From NCBI GenBank assembly GCA_021847645.1, contig JAJZQG010000034.1, positions 1-48,257 on the forward strand: a DNA stretch of 48,257 nucleotides, written 5' to 3'. Shown here in pieces: positions 18,619-27,584 of this stretch (within the stretch, counting starts at the first letter, position 1; the number at the start of each line of letters is the position of its first letter). The notes below the pieces were generated by a model. That model saw only the letters and a program-made list of their open reading frames with translations. It did no database searches and was not told where the DNA came from. Position numbers and translations under genes: made by a program. The stretch comes from Myxococcales bacterium. Its GTDB lineage: Bacteria; Myxococcota_A; Polyangia; Polyangiales; Polyangiaceae.

Positions 18619-19343
18619 GAGCCGCCGGGTTGGGACAACGGAGGCAGGTTCTCGGCCATCCGGAGGTACATCTGTGCGCTCTTGTTGTCGGGATCGGCCT
18701 CGAGCACGGCGCGCCACTCGGCCTTGGCGCCGTCGATCTCGTTGAGCGACAGCAGCGTCACGCCCAGCATCAGGCGTGCAGGCGCGTACTTGGGGTTGGC
18801 TTCGCGAGCGGCCTCGTAGTGCAGGCGCGCGCGGCTCATGTCGCCCGTATCGCGGAAAAGCGTGCCCAGCCGCGTCTGTAGGTCGGCGAAGCCCGGGCAC
18901 ATCGACACCGCGCGCTCCAGCTCCCGGATGGCGTCCGTGCGAAGCCCGGCGTCCTCGTACGCGGCGGCAAGCTCGGCATGCATGTTGGCGATCTTGCCGC
19001 GCACGAACGGATCGAGGTTGTCGCTGCTGCGCTCGCGCGTCGAACGAATCTGGCCGTAGACCCGTCGGCCCGCCTCGTACTTGGCCTGGTCGTTGTAGGT
19101 CACGGCCAGGTTCAGCAACGCCTCGGTGTAGTTCGGGTTGAGCTGCGTGGCGCGCTCGAAGTGCTTCTCGGCCGCCTCGAACTCCCCGCGCTCGTGCGCG
19201 ATGACCCCCAGCATGTTGTGCACGTCCGCGAATCCGTCGTGCACCTGCACCACCAACAGCAGAAGCGGCTCGGCCTTGTCGAACTCGTGCTTCTGGTAGT
19301 GCTCCCTGCCCTGGTGCAGGGCCTGCTTCAGACGCTCTTCCAT
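18615..19343 (-). CDS. TPR repeat protein
   Basis: 242 residues from ATG at 19343. Tandem TPR units are visible: DVHNMLGVIAHERGEFEAAE, EALLNLAVTYNDQAKYEAG, LAAAYEDAGLRTDAIREL, LQTRLGTLFRDTGDMSRAR and ARLMLGVTLLSLNEIDGAK. There is no signal peptide or membrane helix. The protein is a scaffold, with the partner unknown. It is divergent from the M23 peptidase gene and coupled to DUF2062 downstream. Confidence 0.85.
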   Translation of the reverse strand: MEERLKQALHQGREHYQKHEFDKAEPLLLLVVQVHDGFADVHNMLGVIAHERGEFEAAEKHFERATQLNPNYTEALLNLAVTYNDQAKYEAGRRVYGQIRSTRERSSDNLDPFVRGKIANMHAELAAAYEDAGLRTDAIRELERAVSMCPGFADLQTRLGTLFRDTGDMSRARLHYEAAREANPKYAPARLMLGVTLLSLNEIDGAKAEWRAVLEADPDNKSAQMYLRMAENLPPLSQPGGS

Positions 19344-19463
19344 GCCCCTATCTTCCCCGCTTTCGGTGGCGGGTGTCCACTTCGCGGTGGCGGCAAGTCC
19401 CAAGGAGCGAGCGGACCGGCCGCGCACCTGCCGCCGCGACGATGCCCTGCCGACGTCCGCGCC

Positions 19464-21371
19464 ATGGGCTGCGGGTTGCCCCATCCCTCGTCCGCTGCTA
19501 ACCCCCTGCTCGTGCCCGATCTGCCCCCCCGCCATGCAGGAAGGGTCGTCGACCCCTCGGTCGCCGACGAGGACGACGTGTCGGTGCCGATCGAGCAGCT
19601 GAGCGAGGAGCCGCCGGAAACCGCGCCGGCCGACCGCGCCGGCCAGCGGGCCGACCTGGCCGAGTACCCGGACGAGCCATCCCTGCGCCCCAACAAGTTC
19701 CCGCCCATGCCCGCGACCGAGGTGCTGCTCGACCCGCGAGAGGCGCCTCCGCCCATTCCTGCCGCGGCGCGCAAGGCCCAGAGCGTCCCGGTGCTGTCGC
19801 CGTCGATGACCGCCCTGTTCGGTGCGCTCTTCGGCCTGGCAGGCCTGTTCGCGATCTTTGCGCTGCTGCACCGGTTCGCGCCGCACCCGACGCCCGGCTC
19901 GGCCAGCGCCGCCGTGCCGGTGGCGGCCAGCCTGCCGCCCGCCGCCTCCAGCGCCCATGCGGTCGCCACCGCCGTACTCAACACGCTGCCGAACCTCGAC
20001 GAGGAAGACGGTCCGGCCCTTCCCGGTCCCTGGCGCGTCTCGGCCCTCGCCAACGACGACAGCATCCGCATCGTCACCGGCACGGTGGGGCTCGAGGCGT
20101 TCGTCAACGTGATGCAGGACAAGAAGATCTCGAAGAAGGAGACCTATCGGATCCTGACCGCGTTCAAGGGCTTCGACACCTTCAAGCACCTGCGCAAGAC
20201 CGACAAGTTCACCGTGGCGATCGACAAGGCCTCGGGGCGCATCAAGGCCTTCGAGCTCGAGGTCAACCCCTTCGAGGTCTACCAGGCCAAGGAAGACGAG
20301 TCCGGGCTGCTGACCGCGACCAAGCTCGACATGCAGGTCGGCGAGCGCGAGCGGGCCACTGCGGTGCGGGTGACCGGCCGGCCGCTGGCCGACGATCTGC
20401 GCGCCGCGCACCTTCGCGAGTCGGCCATCGCCGTCATCGACGCTGCGTTCGACGGCCGCGCGAGCGTGGCGAGCATGCCGCGCAACTCCACGCTGCGCGT
20501 CATCCTCAAGGAAAAAACCGCGCTGGGACGCTTCGCGTCCTACGACCATGTCGAGGCGCTCGAGTACGTCTCCTCCAAGCAGGACACCAAGCCCCTGCGG
20601 CTGTACCGCTTCCAGGACAACGGCCGGTTCGGCTACTTCGACCAGCGCGGCCACGAGCCCTATCGCGGCGGCTGGCGTCGTCCGGTCCCCGGCGCGCCCG
20701 TGACCTCGCCGTTCAATCCCAAGCGCTTCCACCCCGTTCTTCACCGCATCATGCCCCACGAAGGCACGGACTTCGGCGTGCCGATGGGAACCCCAGTGCA
20801 CGCGACGTCCTACGGCACGGTCGAGTGGGTCGGGCCGCGAGGGCCGGCCGGCAACCTGGTGATCCTCCAGCACCCGGGCAAGCTCGAGTCCTACTACATG
20901 CACCTGAGCCGCTTCGCCGACATCGCCAAAGGCGACAAGGTCGAGACCTTCCAGGTCATCGGCTGGTCCGGAAGCACCGGCCGCTCGACCGGCCCGCACC
21001 TGCACTTCGGCATCAAGAGGAACGGCCAGTGGATCGATCCCTTCTCGCTCAAGCTCGACGGCGACAGGCTGGTGTCGGCGTCGGTGCGCGACGAGTTCGA
21101 CAAGGCGCGCGCGCAGTATGACGCGCAGCTCGATGCGATCCCGCTGCCGCCCGAGGCCAGCGAAGCGCAGCCGCCGCCCGCGGCCGAGGCGTCCTCGGGC
21201 GAAGGCGACGAGAGCGAGCCTCCGGCGCCGTCGGGCAGTGGGGCCGAGCCTCCCGTGGCAGCGACGGTCTCGGCTCCGGCACCGCCGGGCAACCAGAACT
21301 TCGACGACGAGCTGGAGCCCGAGGGTTTCCGCGATCCGCGCGACCAACCGGATCCAACGCCGCCGAAGTAG
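19464..21371 (+). CDS. Membrane-anchored M23 (LytM-type) metallopeptidase
   Basis: 635 residues from ATG at 19464; the frame is open upstream, but that stretch is antisense to the TPR gene. Residues 1-110 are acidic and Pro-rich, probably cytoplasmic. One membrane helix lies at 115-136. A middle region (about 185-390) resembles OapA/Csd3-type domains that precede M23 domains. The zinc site is complete: H432-x3-D436 (HEGTDFG), H480 (YYMHLSRF) and H512-x-H514 (GPHLHFGI). It should cut peptidoglycan cross-links in the periplasm. The last 85 residues are low-complexity Pro/Glu. The ABC operon starts 163 nt downstream on the same strand. Confidence 0.9.
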   Translation: MGCGLPHPSSAANPLLVPDLPPRHAGRVVDPSVADEDDVSVPIEQLSEEPPETAPADRAGQRADLAEYPDEPSLRPNKFPPMPATEVLLDPREAPPPIPAAARKAQSVPVLSPSMTALFGALFGLAGLFAIFALLHRFAPHPTPGSASAAVPVAASLPPAASSAHAVATAVLNTLPNLDEEDGPALPGPWRVSALANDDSIRIVTGTVGLEAFVNVMQDKKISKKETYRILTAFKGFDTFKHLRKTDKFTVAIDKASGRIKAFELEVNPFEVYQAKEDESGLLTATKLDMQVGERERATAVRVTGRPLADDLRAAHLRESAIAVIDAAFDGRASVASMPRNSTLRVILKEKTALGRFASYDHVEALEYVSSKQDTKPLRLYRFQDNGRFGYFDQRGHEPYRGGWRRPVPGAPVTSPFNPKRFHPVLHRIMPHEGTDFGVPMGTPVHATSYGTVEWVGPRGPAGNLVILQHPGKLESYYMHLSRFADIAKGDKVETFQVIGWSGSTGRSTGPHLHFGIKRNGQWIDPFSLKLDGDRLVSASVRDEFDKARAQYDAQLDAIPLPPEASEAQPPPAAEASSGEGDESEPPAPSGSGAEPPVAATVSAPAPPGNQNFDDELEPEGFRDPRDQPDPTPPK

Positions 21372-21473
21372 GCTGCCGTCAAAGACCCCGCCAGCGCCGC
21401 GAGCTTGCAGAGTCGGGCGCCCGCCGCGCGGTTGCACGACTCCGGTCAGATTTCACTCACCCCTGGCCCCTCT

Positions 21474-21487
21474 CCCGCGGAAGCGGG
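21474..21487. other. Small GC hairpin upstream of the ABC operon
   Basis: CCCGC (21474-21478), GGAA loop, GCGGG (21483-21487): a perfect 5-bp stem in the gap between the M23 gene and the ABC ATPase gene. No T-run follows, so a terminator role is doubtful. It sits in a stretch reading CTCACCCCTGGCCCCTCTCC, the kind of word that recurs in GC-rich intergenic repeats. Confidence 0.4.
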
Positions 21488-21534
21488 GAAGAAAGCCTCG
21501 CGCCGCCCTTTCGTGCTACAGACCCACCGCCGTC

Positions 21535-22551
21535 ATGATCGTGGTCGAAAACCTCTCCAAGTCCTACGGTACCGTCGAGGCCGTGCGCGACCTGTCGTTC
21601 CGCGTCGAGCCCAAGGAAGTCGTCGGCTTCCTGGGACCCAACGGCGCCGGCAAGTCCACCACCCTGCGCATCATCGCCGGATTCCTCGGCGCCACCAGCG
21701 GAAGCGTCTCGGTCGACGGCCACGACATCGTCGAAGAGCCCCTCGCCACGCGGGCGTGCATCGGTTACATGCCGGAGAATGTGCCGCTGTACCCCGAGCT
21801 TCGTGTCCGCGAGTACCTGAGGTTCCGCGCCGAGCTCAAGGGCGTCCAGCGCGCCGGCCGCAAGGACGCCGTGCAGCGCGCCATGCACGACGCGCGCATC
21901 GAGGATCACGCCGAGAAGCTCATCGGCGAGCTGTCCAAGGGATACCGCCAGCGCGTGGGCCTGGCCGACGCCCTGGTGTCGCGTCCCTCGGTGCTCATTC
22001 TCGACGAGCCCACGGCGGGGCTCGACCCCAACCAGATTCGCGAGGTGCGCGATCTGATCCGATCGCTGGCCGAAACGCACACCATCCTGTTGTCGACGCA
22101 CATCATGTCCGAGGTGGAGGCCACCTGCGATCGAGCGTTGGTCATCCACAAGGGGAGGCTTGTGGCGCAAGGCGCGCTCGAGGAGCTGCGCATGCTGCAG
22201 CGCGCGGTCTCGGCGCGCCTGACCGTGCGGGGCGACGCCGCCCTCGCCGAGAAGAAGCTGCGCGCCCTGCCGTCCAGCGGCAAGGTGCGACGGATCAACG
22301 CAGGCTCCGGCACCAAGACGGGCGAGCTGACCACGTTCGAGGTCGCGTGGAAGGACTCGGTCGAGGACACGTCGTCGGCCATCGAGACGGCGATTGCGGA
22401 GCTGGTGAGCGCTGGGCTGGGAATCCGGGAGGCCTTGCCGGGCAAGGCCACGCTCGAGGAGGTCTTCGCGCTGCTGACCGACGAGGAATCACGCCCCGCG
22501 GACACCGCGGGACGCGACGAGAACCGGCCGCAGGAGGGCAAGGCGTCGTGA
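21535..22551 (+). CDS. ABC transporter ATP-binding protein (GldA-like)
   Basis: 338 residues from the ATG giving MIVVENLSKSYG. Walker A GPNGAGKST at 34-42, signature LSKGYRQRVG near 131, Walker B VLILDEPTAGLDP near 150 and the H-loop in LLSTHIMSEVE are all intact. The C-terminal 110 residues are an accessory domain of ABC-2 type exporters. It is the first of four genes joined by 4-nt overlaps (GTGA to the permease). The set matches Gld-type or general ABC-2 export operons, in which the GldG-like and DUF4340 proteins are accessory. The cargo is not known. Confidence 0.92.
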   Translation: MIVVENLSKSYGTVEAVRDLSFRVEPKEVVGFLGPNGAGKSTTLRIIAGFLGATSGSVSVDGHDIVEEPLATRACIGYMPENVPLYPELRVREYLRFRAELKGVQRAGRKDAVQRAMHDARIEDHAEKLIGELSKGYRQRVGLADALVSRPSVLILDEPTAGLDPNQIREVRDLIRSLAETHTILLSTHIMSEVEATCDRALVIHKGRLVAQGALEELRMLQRAVSARLTVRGDAALAEKKLRALPSSGKVRRINAGSGTKTGELTTFEVAWKDSVEDTSSAIETAIAELVSAGLGIREALPGKATLEEVFALLTDEESRPADTAGRDENRPQEGKAS

Positions 22552-23294
22552 AGGGCTTCTGGCCGATCTTCAAGCGCGACCTGTTCGCGAGCTTCGTGAC
22601 CCCGGTAGCCTGGGCGATGATCGTCGCCTTCCTGTTCCTGCAGGGGCTCAACTTCTACTTCCTGGTGCAGCACTTCGTGAACCAGGTCGACCTCGCCGTC
22701 GATCAGGGCCCCATCCAGTGGTTCTTCGGCGAGACGGTCCTTTTCTACCTGCCCCTGCTCATGCTGCCGCCCGCGCTGACCATGCGATCGTTCGCCGAGG
22801 AGCGTCGCGCCGGCACCATCGAGACGCTGCTCACCGCACCGGTCGCCACGCCCGCCGTGGTGCTCGCCAAGTGGTGCGCGGCCATGACGGTTTACCTGGC
22901 AGCCTGGGCCCCCACCGTGCTGTACATCGTCATCCTGCGCCGCGCCGGCCCGGTCGACTGGAAGGTCGTCACCTCCAGCTATCTCGGCGTCACGCTCATC
23001 GGCTCGGCCTTCATCGCCCTGGGCGTGCTCATGAGCTCCCTGAGCAAGAGCCAGTTCGTGGCCCTGCTGCTGGCCCTGGCCGTAACCGTCGGCCTGTTCA
23101 TCCTGGGCATCGGCGAGTTCATCTTCGACCGCGGCTTGGCCCACGACATCTGCGCCTACATCTCGGTCTGGACCCAAATGTCCGACTTCTCCAAGGGCCT
23201 CATCGACACGCGCCACATCGTCTTCGACGTCTCGCTCACGGCCTTGCCCCTGTTCATGACGGTGCGCGTGGTCGACTCCTGGAGGTGGGGATGA
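22548..23294 (+). CDS. ABC-2 type permease (GldF-like)
   Basis: 248 residues from GTG at 22548, overlapping the ATPase stop. Six hydrophobic helices are seen. The block MRSFAEERRAGTIETLLTAP is the standard ABC-2 cytoplasmic coupling motif, at about residues 79-98. The stop overlaps the next ATG (ATGA). It is the membrane channel partner of the upstream ATPase. A GGAGGTGGGG just before the next start lies within its last codons. Confidence 0.9.
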   Translation: MKGFWPIFKRDLFASFVTPVAWAMIVAFLFLQGLNFYFLVQHFVNQVDLAVDQGPIQWFFGETVLFYLPLLMLPPALTMRSFAEERRAGTIETLLTAPVATPAVVLAKWCAAMTVYLAAWAPTVLYIVILRRAGPVDWKVVTSSYLGVTLIGSAFIALGVLMSSLSKSQFVALLLALAVTVGLFILGIGEFIFDRGLAHDICAYISVWTQMSDFSKGLIDTRHIVFDVSLTALPLFMTVRVVDSWRWG

Positions 23295-24886
23295 AAGCTC
23301 CCTCGGGTGTGGTCACCAACACCACCAAGGCCTTTGCCGCGGCCGGCGTGCTCGCCGCCCTCGCGCTGACCATCCTGCTCAACGTGCTGGCCGCACGGCA
23401 TTACAAGCGCTGGGACTACTCCGCCTCCCAGCTGTACACCCTGAGCCCGGCCACCACCTCCACCCTGCACAGCCTCGAGCAGAACGTCGACATCTGGGTG
23501 CTGCTGCCGTCCTCCGACCCGCTCGAGCGCTCCATCGAGAACCTGCTGGCCGTCTACAGGGCAGAGTCCTCGCGCCTGAAGATCAGCTATGTCGACCCGG
23601 ACCGTCACCCGGCCGAGTTCGTCGCCATCCAGCAGAAGTACGGCATCGTCGCCGGACGCACCGAGGACAACCACGTGGTGACCGACGCGGCCGTGGTGGT
23701 GGCGTCGGGCGATCGGCACTGGTTCATCACCGCCGACGAGATGGTGGACTTCGAGGGCGTGGAGGAGGGCAAGGCCCAGTCCAAGCTCGAGCAATCGCTG
23801 ACCGGCGGCATCCGGGCGGTGCTCGGCGGCGAGCGCATGAAGCTGTGCTTCAGCGCCGGGCACGGGGAATTCTCCCTCGACGACAACGGCCAGCAGGGCC
23901 TGGGCGAGCTTCGCGACCGGCTCGAGAAGAACAACTACGACACGGTCACGGTCGACTCGACCAAGCCCGACGCCAAGGAGCCGTTCAAGGACTGCGACGT
24001 GCTGGTGGTGGTCGGGCCGGGTGCGCCGTTCAGCCAGCACGAGGCGGCCGAGATCGGCGAGCGCATGAAGGCCGGCATGAGCGGCTTCTTCCTGCTCAAC
24101 CCGATGCTTGACGCCGATCGCAAGGTGCAGCTCGACACGGGGCTGGAGTCGGTCAGCAAGATGTTTGGCATCGGGATCCAGAACGACTACGTGTTCGAGC
24201 AGGACGACGCGTACCGGGTGCCGCAGGGCAACGGCGAGATCTTCTTCCCGGACCTCAAGCCCCACGCGATCACCGAGGGGTTGATCGTGGCGGCGCAGGC
24301 GGGCCTGAAGATCGTACTGATGCGCTCGCGGTCGTTCGCCGCCGTACCGGGGCAGGTGCAGCCCACTATCCTGCTTTCCACTTCGGACAAGGCGTTCGGC
24401 ATGACGGACTTCTTCACATGGGTCGAGCAGGGCGGCGAGCCCAAGAAGTCCGACCGGGATCTGTCCGGTCCGCTGGCGGTCGCGATGGCGGCCGAGCTGC
24501 CCAAGCCCGCCGACAGCAAGCAAGCCCACGGCCCGCGGCTGGTGGTGGTGGGCACGGCCAACCCCTGCTTCTCGCAGAACTGGCGCGACATGGCCTTCCG
24601 CGGCAATGCGGTGCTGGTGGGCAACATCGTCTCGTGGGTCGCGGCCCGTCCTCCGATCCTCGACGTGCCGCCCAAGCCGACCATCGCCGCTGGCCTGCGC
24701 ATCACCGAAGAATCCCTGGGCGAAGTGCTTCGCTACGTGCTGCTGTTCATGCCGGGCGCCGCCCTGCTGATGGGCGTGGCCGTGTGGATGCGCCGCCGCT
24801 CCTCGGACAAGTCCGGCCGAAACGCGCCTGCGTCCAGCGCCGACAAGCCCTCGGGCAAGGCGCGGGACAAGGACGACGACTCATGA
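23291..24886 (+). CDS. GldG-like ABC auxiliary protein
   Basis: 531 residues from ATG at 23291, with GGAGG just upstream. One N-terminal membrane helix (about 14-34) is followed by the ABC_transp_aux pattern: YSASQLYTLSPATTSTL, then VDIWVLLPSSDPLE and ISYVDPDRHP. A second helix lies near the C-terminus (about 480-502), followed by a basic tail. In gliding Bacteroidota the GldG protein works with GldA and GldF. In other phyla the same set is of unknown role. Most of the protein lies outside the cytoplasm. Confidence 0.88.
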   Translation: MKAPSGVVTNTTKAFAAAGVLAALALTILLNVLAARHYKRWDYSASQLYTLSPATTSTLHSLEQNVDIWVLLPSSDPLERSIENLLAVYRAESSRLKISYVDPDRHPAEFVAIQQKYGIVAGRTEDNHVVTDAAVVVASGDRHWFITADEMVDFEGVEEGKAQSKLEQSLTGGIRAVLGGERMKLCFSAGHGEFSLDDNGQQGLGELRDRLEKNNYDTVTVDSTKPDAKEPFKDCDVLVVVGPGAPFSQHEAAEIGERMKAGMSGFFLLNPMLDADRKVQLDTGLESVSKMFGIGIQNDYVFEQDDAYRVPQGNGEIFFPDLKPHAITEGLIVAAQAGLKIVLMRSRSFAAVPGQVQPTILLSTSDKAFGMTDFFTWVEQGGEPKKSDRDLSGPLAVAMAAELPKPADSKQAHGPRLVVVGTANPCFSQNWRDMAFRGNAVLVGNIVSWVAARPPILDVPPKPTIAAGLRITEESLGEVLRYVLLFMPGAALLMGVAVWMRRRSSDKSGRNAPASSADKPSGKARDKDDDS

Positions 24887-27111
24887 GCAGCACCCTTCGC
24901 AAGCACGCGACGTCGATCGTGCTCATCGCCCTGGCGGTCGGCGTGGGCGGCTACGTGCTGGTGGTGGACCGCGGCAAGCCCAGCAGCGACGAGCTGGATG
25001 CTCGCAAGGACGACGTGCTGCCGGTCTTCCGGCGCGACCAGGTGACCGAGATCGACCTGGAGCGGGACGGCACGCGGGTGCGGCTGGTGCGTCGGGGAAA
25101 TCCCGACGCGGGCACGGACATGTTCTGGTTCGAGTCGGGCAAGGTCGACGAGCTGGCGGACCAGATTGCGGTCGAGCAGCTGATGCAGGCGATCGAGTTC
25201 GGCAAGCGGCTGCGCACCGAGGCAGCTGGGTTCGACCGGGCGCAGGCCGGGCTGGACAAGCCGCGATTGCGCATGACGGTCAAGATGGGCGCGACCAGCT
25301 ACGAGGTGGCGCTGGGCGCGGACGCCAAGACGCCGCGGGGCGCTGCGTTCGCCGAGCTGCAAGGCCTGGGCGTGATCGTGGCGTCGGCCGACTTCGTGCG
25401 CGGGCTGCTCGTGCCGCTGGAAGCCTTCCGCTCGCACGCGGTGCTGCCGTACACGTCGAGCAAGCTGGCGGCCATCACGCTCGACGGCGCGGGCGGGCAC
25501 CGCCGGTTCGTGCGCGGCCCCTGGGGCGGCTTCCGGCTCGACGGCAACCCGCCCGGCCCGCGCGTCAATCAGGCCGTGTTCGATCGCTTGCTGTCGGCGT
25601 TCGCCTCGATCAATGCCGAGCAGTTCCTGGACGACGCGTCGGCGGACGCCGCGCTGGCACCGCCCGATGCGCGCGTGACGCTCACGCTCGAGCCCAAGGA
25701 CACCTCGGATCCGCCGGCGGTCATTGAGCTGGGCGGTGCGTGTCCGGCGGGCGATGCGGGCGCTGCCGGGAAGTCCAACCTCGTCGTCGCCATCCGTCGC
25801 AAGCCCACGCGGCTCAGCGCGTGCGTGCCGGCCTCGGTGCTCGACGATCTGCGGGCGCCGGCCAGGGCGTTCGAGGACCGCAGCCTGATCGACGCGCGCC
25901 AGGAGGACATCGAGGAGATCGTGCTGCAGCAGGGCGATCGCGTGCTCGACCTGGCCCGTGCGGGCGACGGCTGGCATGTCCGCAAGCCCGAGGACAAGAA
26001 CGTCACTGCGGCCGAGGCGTCCGGGCTGGTGGACGGGCTCTTGGGGATCGACGGCGAGGTGGCCGCGGATGTGGACAAGAAGGCCGCGGGGCTCGATCCG
26101 GCACACGGCTCGCTCGTGGTCAGGACCCACGGCCTGGGCGAGGAGGCTCAGGACGAGCAGAAGGTGTTGATGGGGACGCCGGCGGCCAACGGCGACGTGG
26201 TGGTCTTGCGCGAGGACGACGGCGTGATGCTGCGCATTCCCCGTGCCGAGGCCAGGGCGCTGGAGCCGTCGCTCACGCAGCTGCGCTCGACGACCCTTGT
26301 GGACGTGGCGGCCACCGCGGTGCTGGATATCGACGTAGCGGTCGATGGCAAGCCGTGGCAGTCGATCGCGCGCAAGGACGGCGGATTCTCACTTACGCAG
26401 CCGCCGGGGTTCGAGGCGGACGGCGGGCTGGCGTCGGACCTGTTTGCCACGCTCGCCACCCTGCACGCGGAGCGTTGGGTGGCAGACCGGGACGACGGCA
26501 CGTTCGGGCTGGACAAGCCGCGGCTCGACGTGCGCTTCGAAACGAAAGAGGGCAGTGGGACGAAGTCGTGGCATCTGCTGGTGGGCAATGAGCTGGCGGG
26601 CGGCGCCTTCGCGCGGTTCGACCCGGATACGGGGGTGTTCGTTCTCTCGCGTACGGTGGAGAACATCCTGCGCGGCCTGGTGATCGACCGGTCGTCGCTG
26701 ATGGTGGACGCGAGCAAGACGAAGTCGGTGGAGCTGGTGGCCGGCGATCGCAAGGCCGTATTGCAGACGCAGGGCGACGAGTGGGTGTCGGCGGCGGACG
26801 CGGGGGTGCCGCTCGCGCCGGAGACGGCGGGAAGAATCGAGCGTGCGCTGACGGAGCTGCGGGCGGAGCGGGTGGTGCACACCGGTCCGGCGCGGGACAA
26901 CGAGGGATTCGACAAGCCCACGCTGACGGTCATTATCAAGGGTGCTGTCGGCAGCGGCGTGCGCGGCTCGGAGACGCGGCTCACGTTCGGCCGCGCGGAT
27001 GCGTGGCAGTCGATGAATGTGTATTACGCGCGTCGCGAGGGAATCGACGCGACGTACGTCGTGGCGGCGTCGCAGGTTCAGCCGGTGATTGACGCGATGA
27101 GTGGAGAGTAG
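24883..27111 (+). CDS. DUF4340 domain protein, last gene of the ABC operon
   Basis: 742 residues from ATG at 24883 (ATGA overlap). One N-terminal membrane helix (about 9-27), then a long extracytoplasmic region. DUF4340 units recur: the theme 'G-FDKPRL' appears as AGLDKPRLRMTV, GLDKPRLDVRF and FDKPTLTVIIK, each followed by a beta-rich segment. The repeats suggest three tandem modules. DUF4340 proteins commonly follow GldG-like genes and are thought to be part of the same transporter complex. Function unknown. Confidence 0.85.
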   Translation: MSSTLRKHATSIVLIALAVGVGGYVLVVDRGKPSSDELDARKDDVLPVFRRDQVTEIDLERDGTRVRLVRRGNPDAGTDMFWFESGKVDELADQIAVEQLMQAIEFGKRLRTEAAGFDRAQAGLDKPRLRMTVKMGATSYEVALGADAKTPRGAAFAELQGLGVIVASADFVRGLLVPLEAFRSHAVLPYTSSKLAAITLDGAGGHRRFVRGPWGGFRLDGNPPGPRVNQAVFDRLLSAFASINAEQFLDDASADAALAPPDARVTLTLEPKDTSDPPAVIELGGACPAGDAGAAGKSNLVVAIRRKPTRLSACVPASVLDDLRAPARAFEDRSLIDARQEDIEEIVLQQGDRVLDLARAGDGWHVRKPEDKNVTAAEASGLVDGLLGIDGEVAADVDKKAAGLDPAHGSLVVRTHGLGEEAQDEQKVLMGTPAANGDVVVLREDDGVMLRIPRAEARALEPSLTQLRSTTLVDVAATAVLDIDVAVDGKPWQSIARKDGGFSLTQPPGFEADGGLASDLFATLATLHAERWVADRDDGTFGLDKPRLDVRFETKEGSGTKSWHLLVGNELAGGAFARFDPDTGVFVLSRTVENILRGLVIDRSSLMVDASKTKSVELVAGDRKAVLQTQGDEWVSAADAGVPLAPETAGRIERALTELRAERVVHTGPARDNEGFDKPTLTVIIKGAVGSGVRGSETRLTFGRADAWQSMNVYYARREGIDATYVVAASQVQPVIDAMSGE

Positions 27112-27240
27112 GCGGAGCTGCCTGGAGGCAGAATTGCCCCGTGGCCGTGTCGCCTCGTGGGGCGGAAGAGAGCCTCGCCCCGCATGCCGAGCGGGTGAGG
27201 GGAACGTGTTGGTGGCGCAGTTGTGTAGCCGATGAATCCA

Positions 27241-27257
27241 CCCCGGTCGATCCGGGG
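27241..27257 (-). terminator. Hairpin after the cupin gene, possible terminator
   Basis: CCCCGG (27241-27246), loop TCGAT, CCGGGG (27252-27257): a perfect 6-bp GC stem 19 nt past the cupin stop and between convergent genes. There is no T-run on either side, so intrinsic termination is uncertain. The rest of the 165-bp gap (27112-27276) holds other GC hairpin words such as CTCGCCCCGC...GCGGGTGAG. Confidence 0.35.
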
Positions 27258-27276
27258 GCTGGCCGCGGGGAATCGC

Positions 27277-27552
27277 TCACGCTCGCCTGACGATGTCGAC
27301 CGAGATCTCCACCGCCGGAATCGTACCGCGGTTCTCGAGCCAGTGAGTGGTGTTCGTATCCTCGGGCCAGCCCACTCCCGGACCATAGTCCGTGGCGACG
27401 CCATCTCGATGGTCCGTGATCGTTCCTTGCAGGATGTAGACGGTGCCTGGACGGCCCTTGTGATCGTGGATCGGGCCCAACACGCCTCCAGGCTCGATGG
27501 TCACCATGCGCATTTGAATCAGCACGGTATCGCCGTTCTTGACTCTTTGCAT
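27277..27552 (-). CDS. Small cupin-domain protein
   Basis: 91 residues from ATG at 27552, with GGGGAG upstream. Cupin motif 1 reads GPIHDHKGRPGTVYILQG: the two His are present, but the usual Glu is replaced (Thr at the matching place). Motif 2 reads PEDTNTTHWLEN with its His. Metal binding through three His is therefore possible. Substrate unknown; small cupins bind organic acids or sense metals and oxidants. It lies 32 nt after the rubrerythrin-like gene on the same strand, so a two-gene unit is likely. Confidence 0.8.
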   Translation of the reverse strand: MQRVKNGDTVLIQMRMVTIEPGGVLGPIHDHKGRPGTVYILQGTITDHRDGVATDYGPGVGWPEDTNTTHWLENRGTIPAVEISVDIVRRA

Positions 27553-27584
27553 GGCTCGACTCCCCACTTGTCGCCCTGTGCGCG

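Noticed and set aside
16683..19343. A complete restriction-modification or defence island around the methyltransferase and Uma2 genes
   Set aside because: No helicase, nuclease subunit or specificity gene was found, and the other neighbours (TPR, DUF2062, lipoprotein) are not defence genes.
21440..21500. CTCACCCC/GGCCCC word as the same repeat as that at 27130-27206
   Set aside because: Only short GC-rich words are shared and no common alignment could be made by eye.
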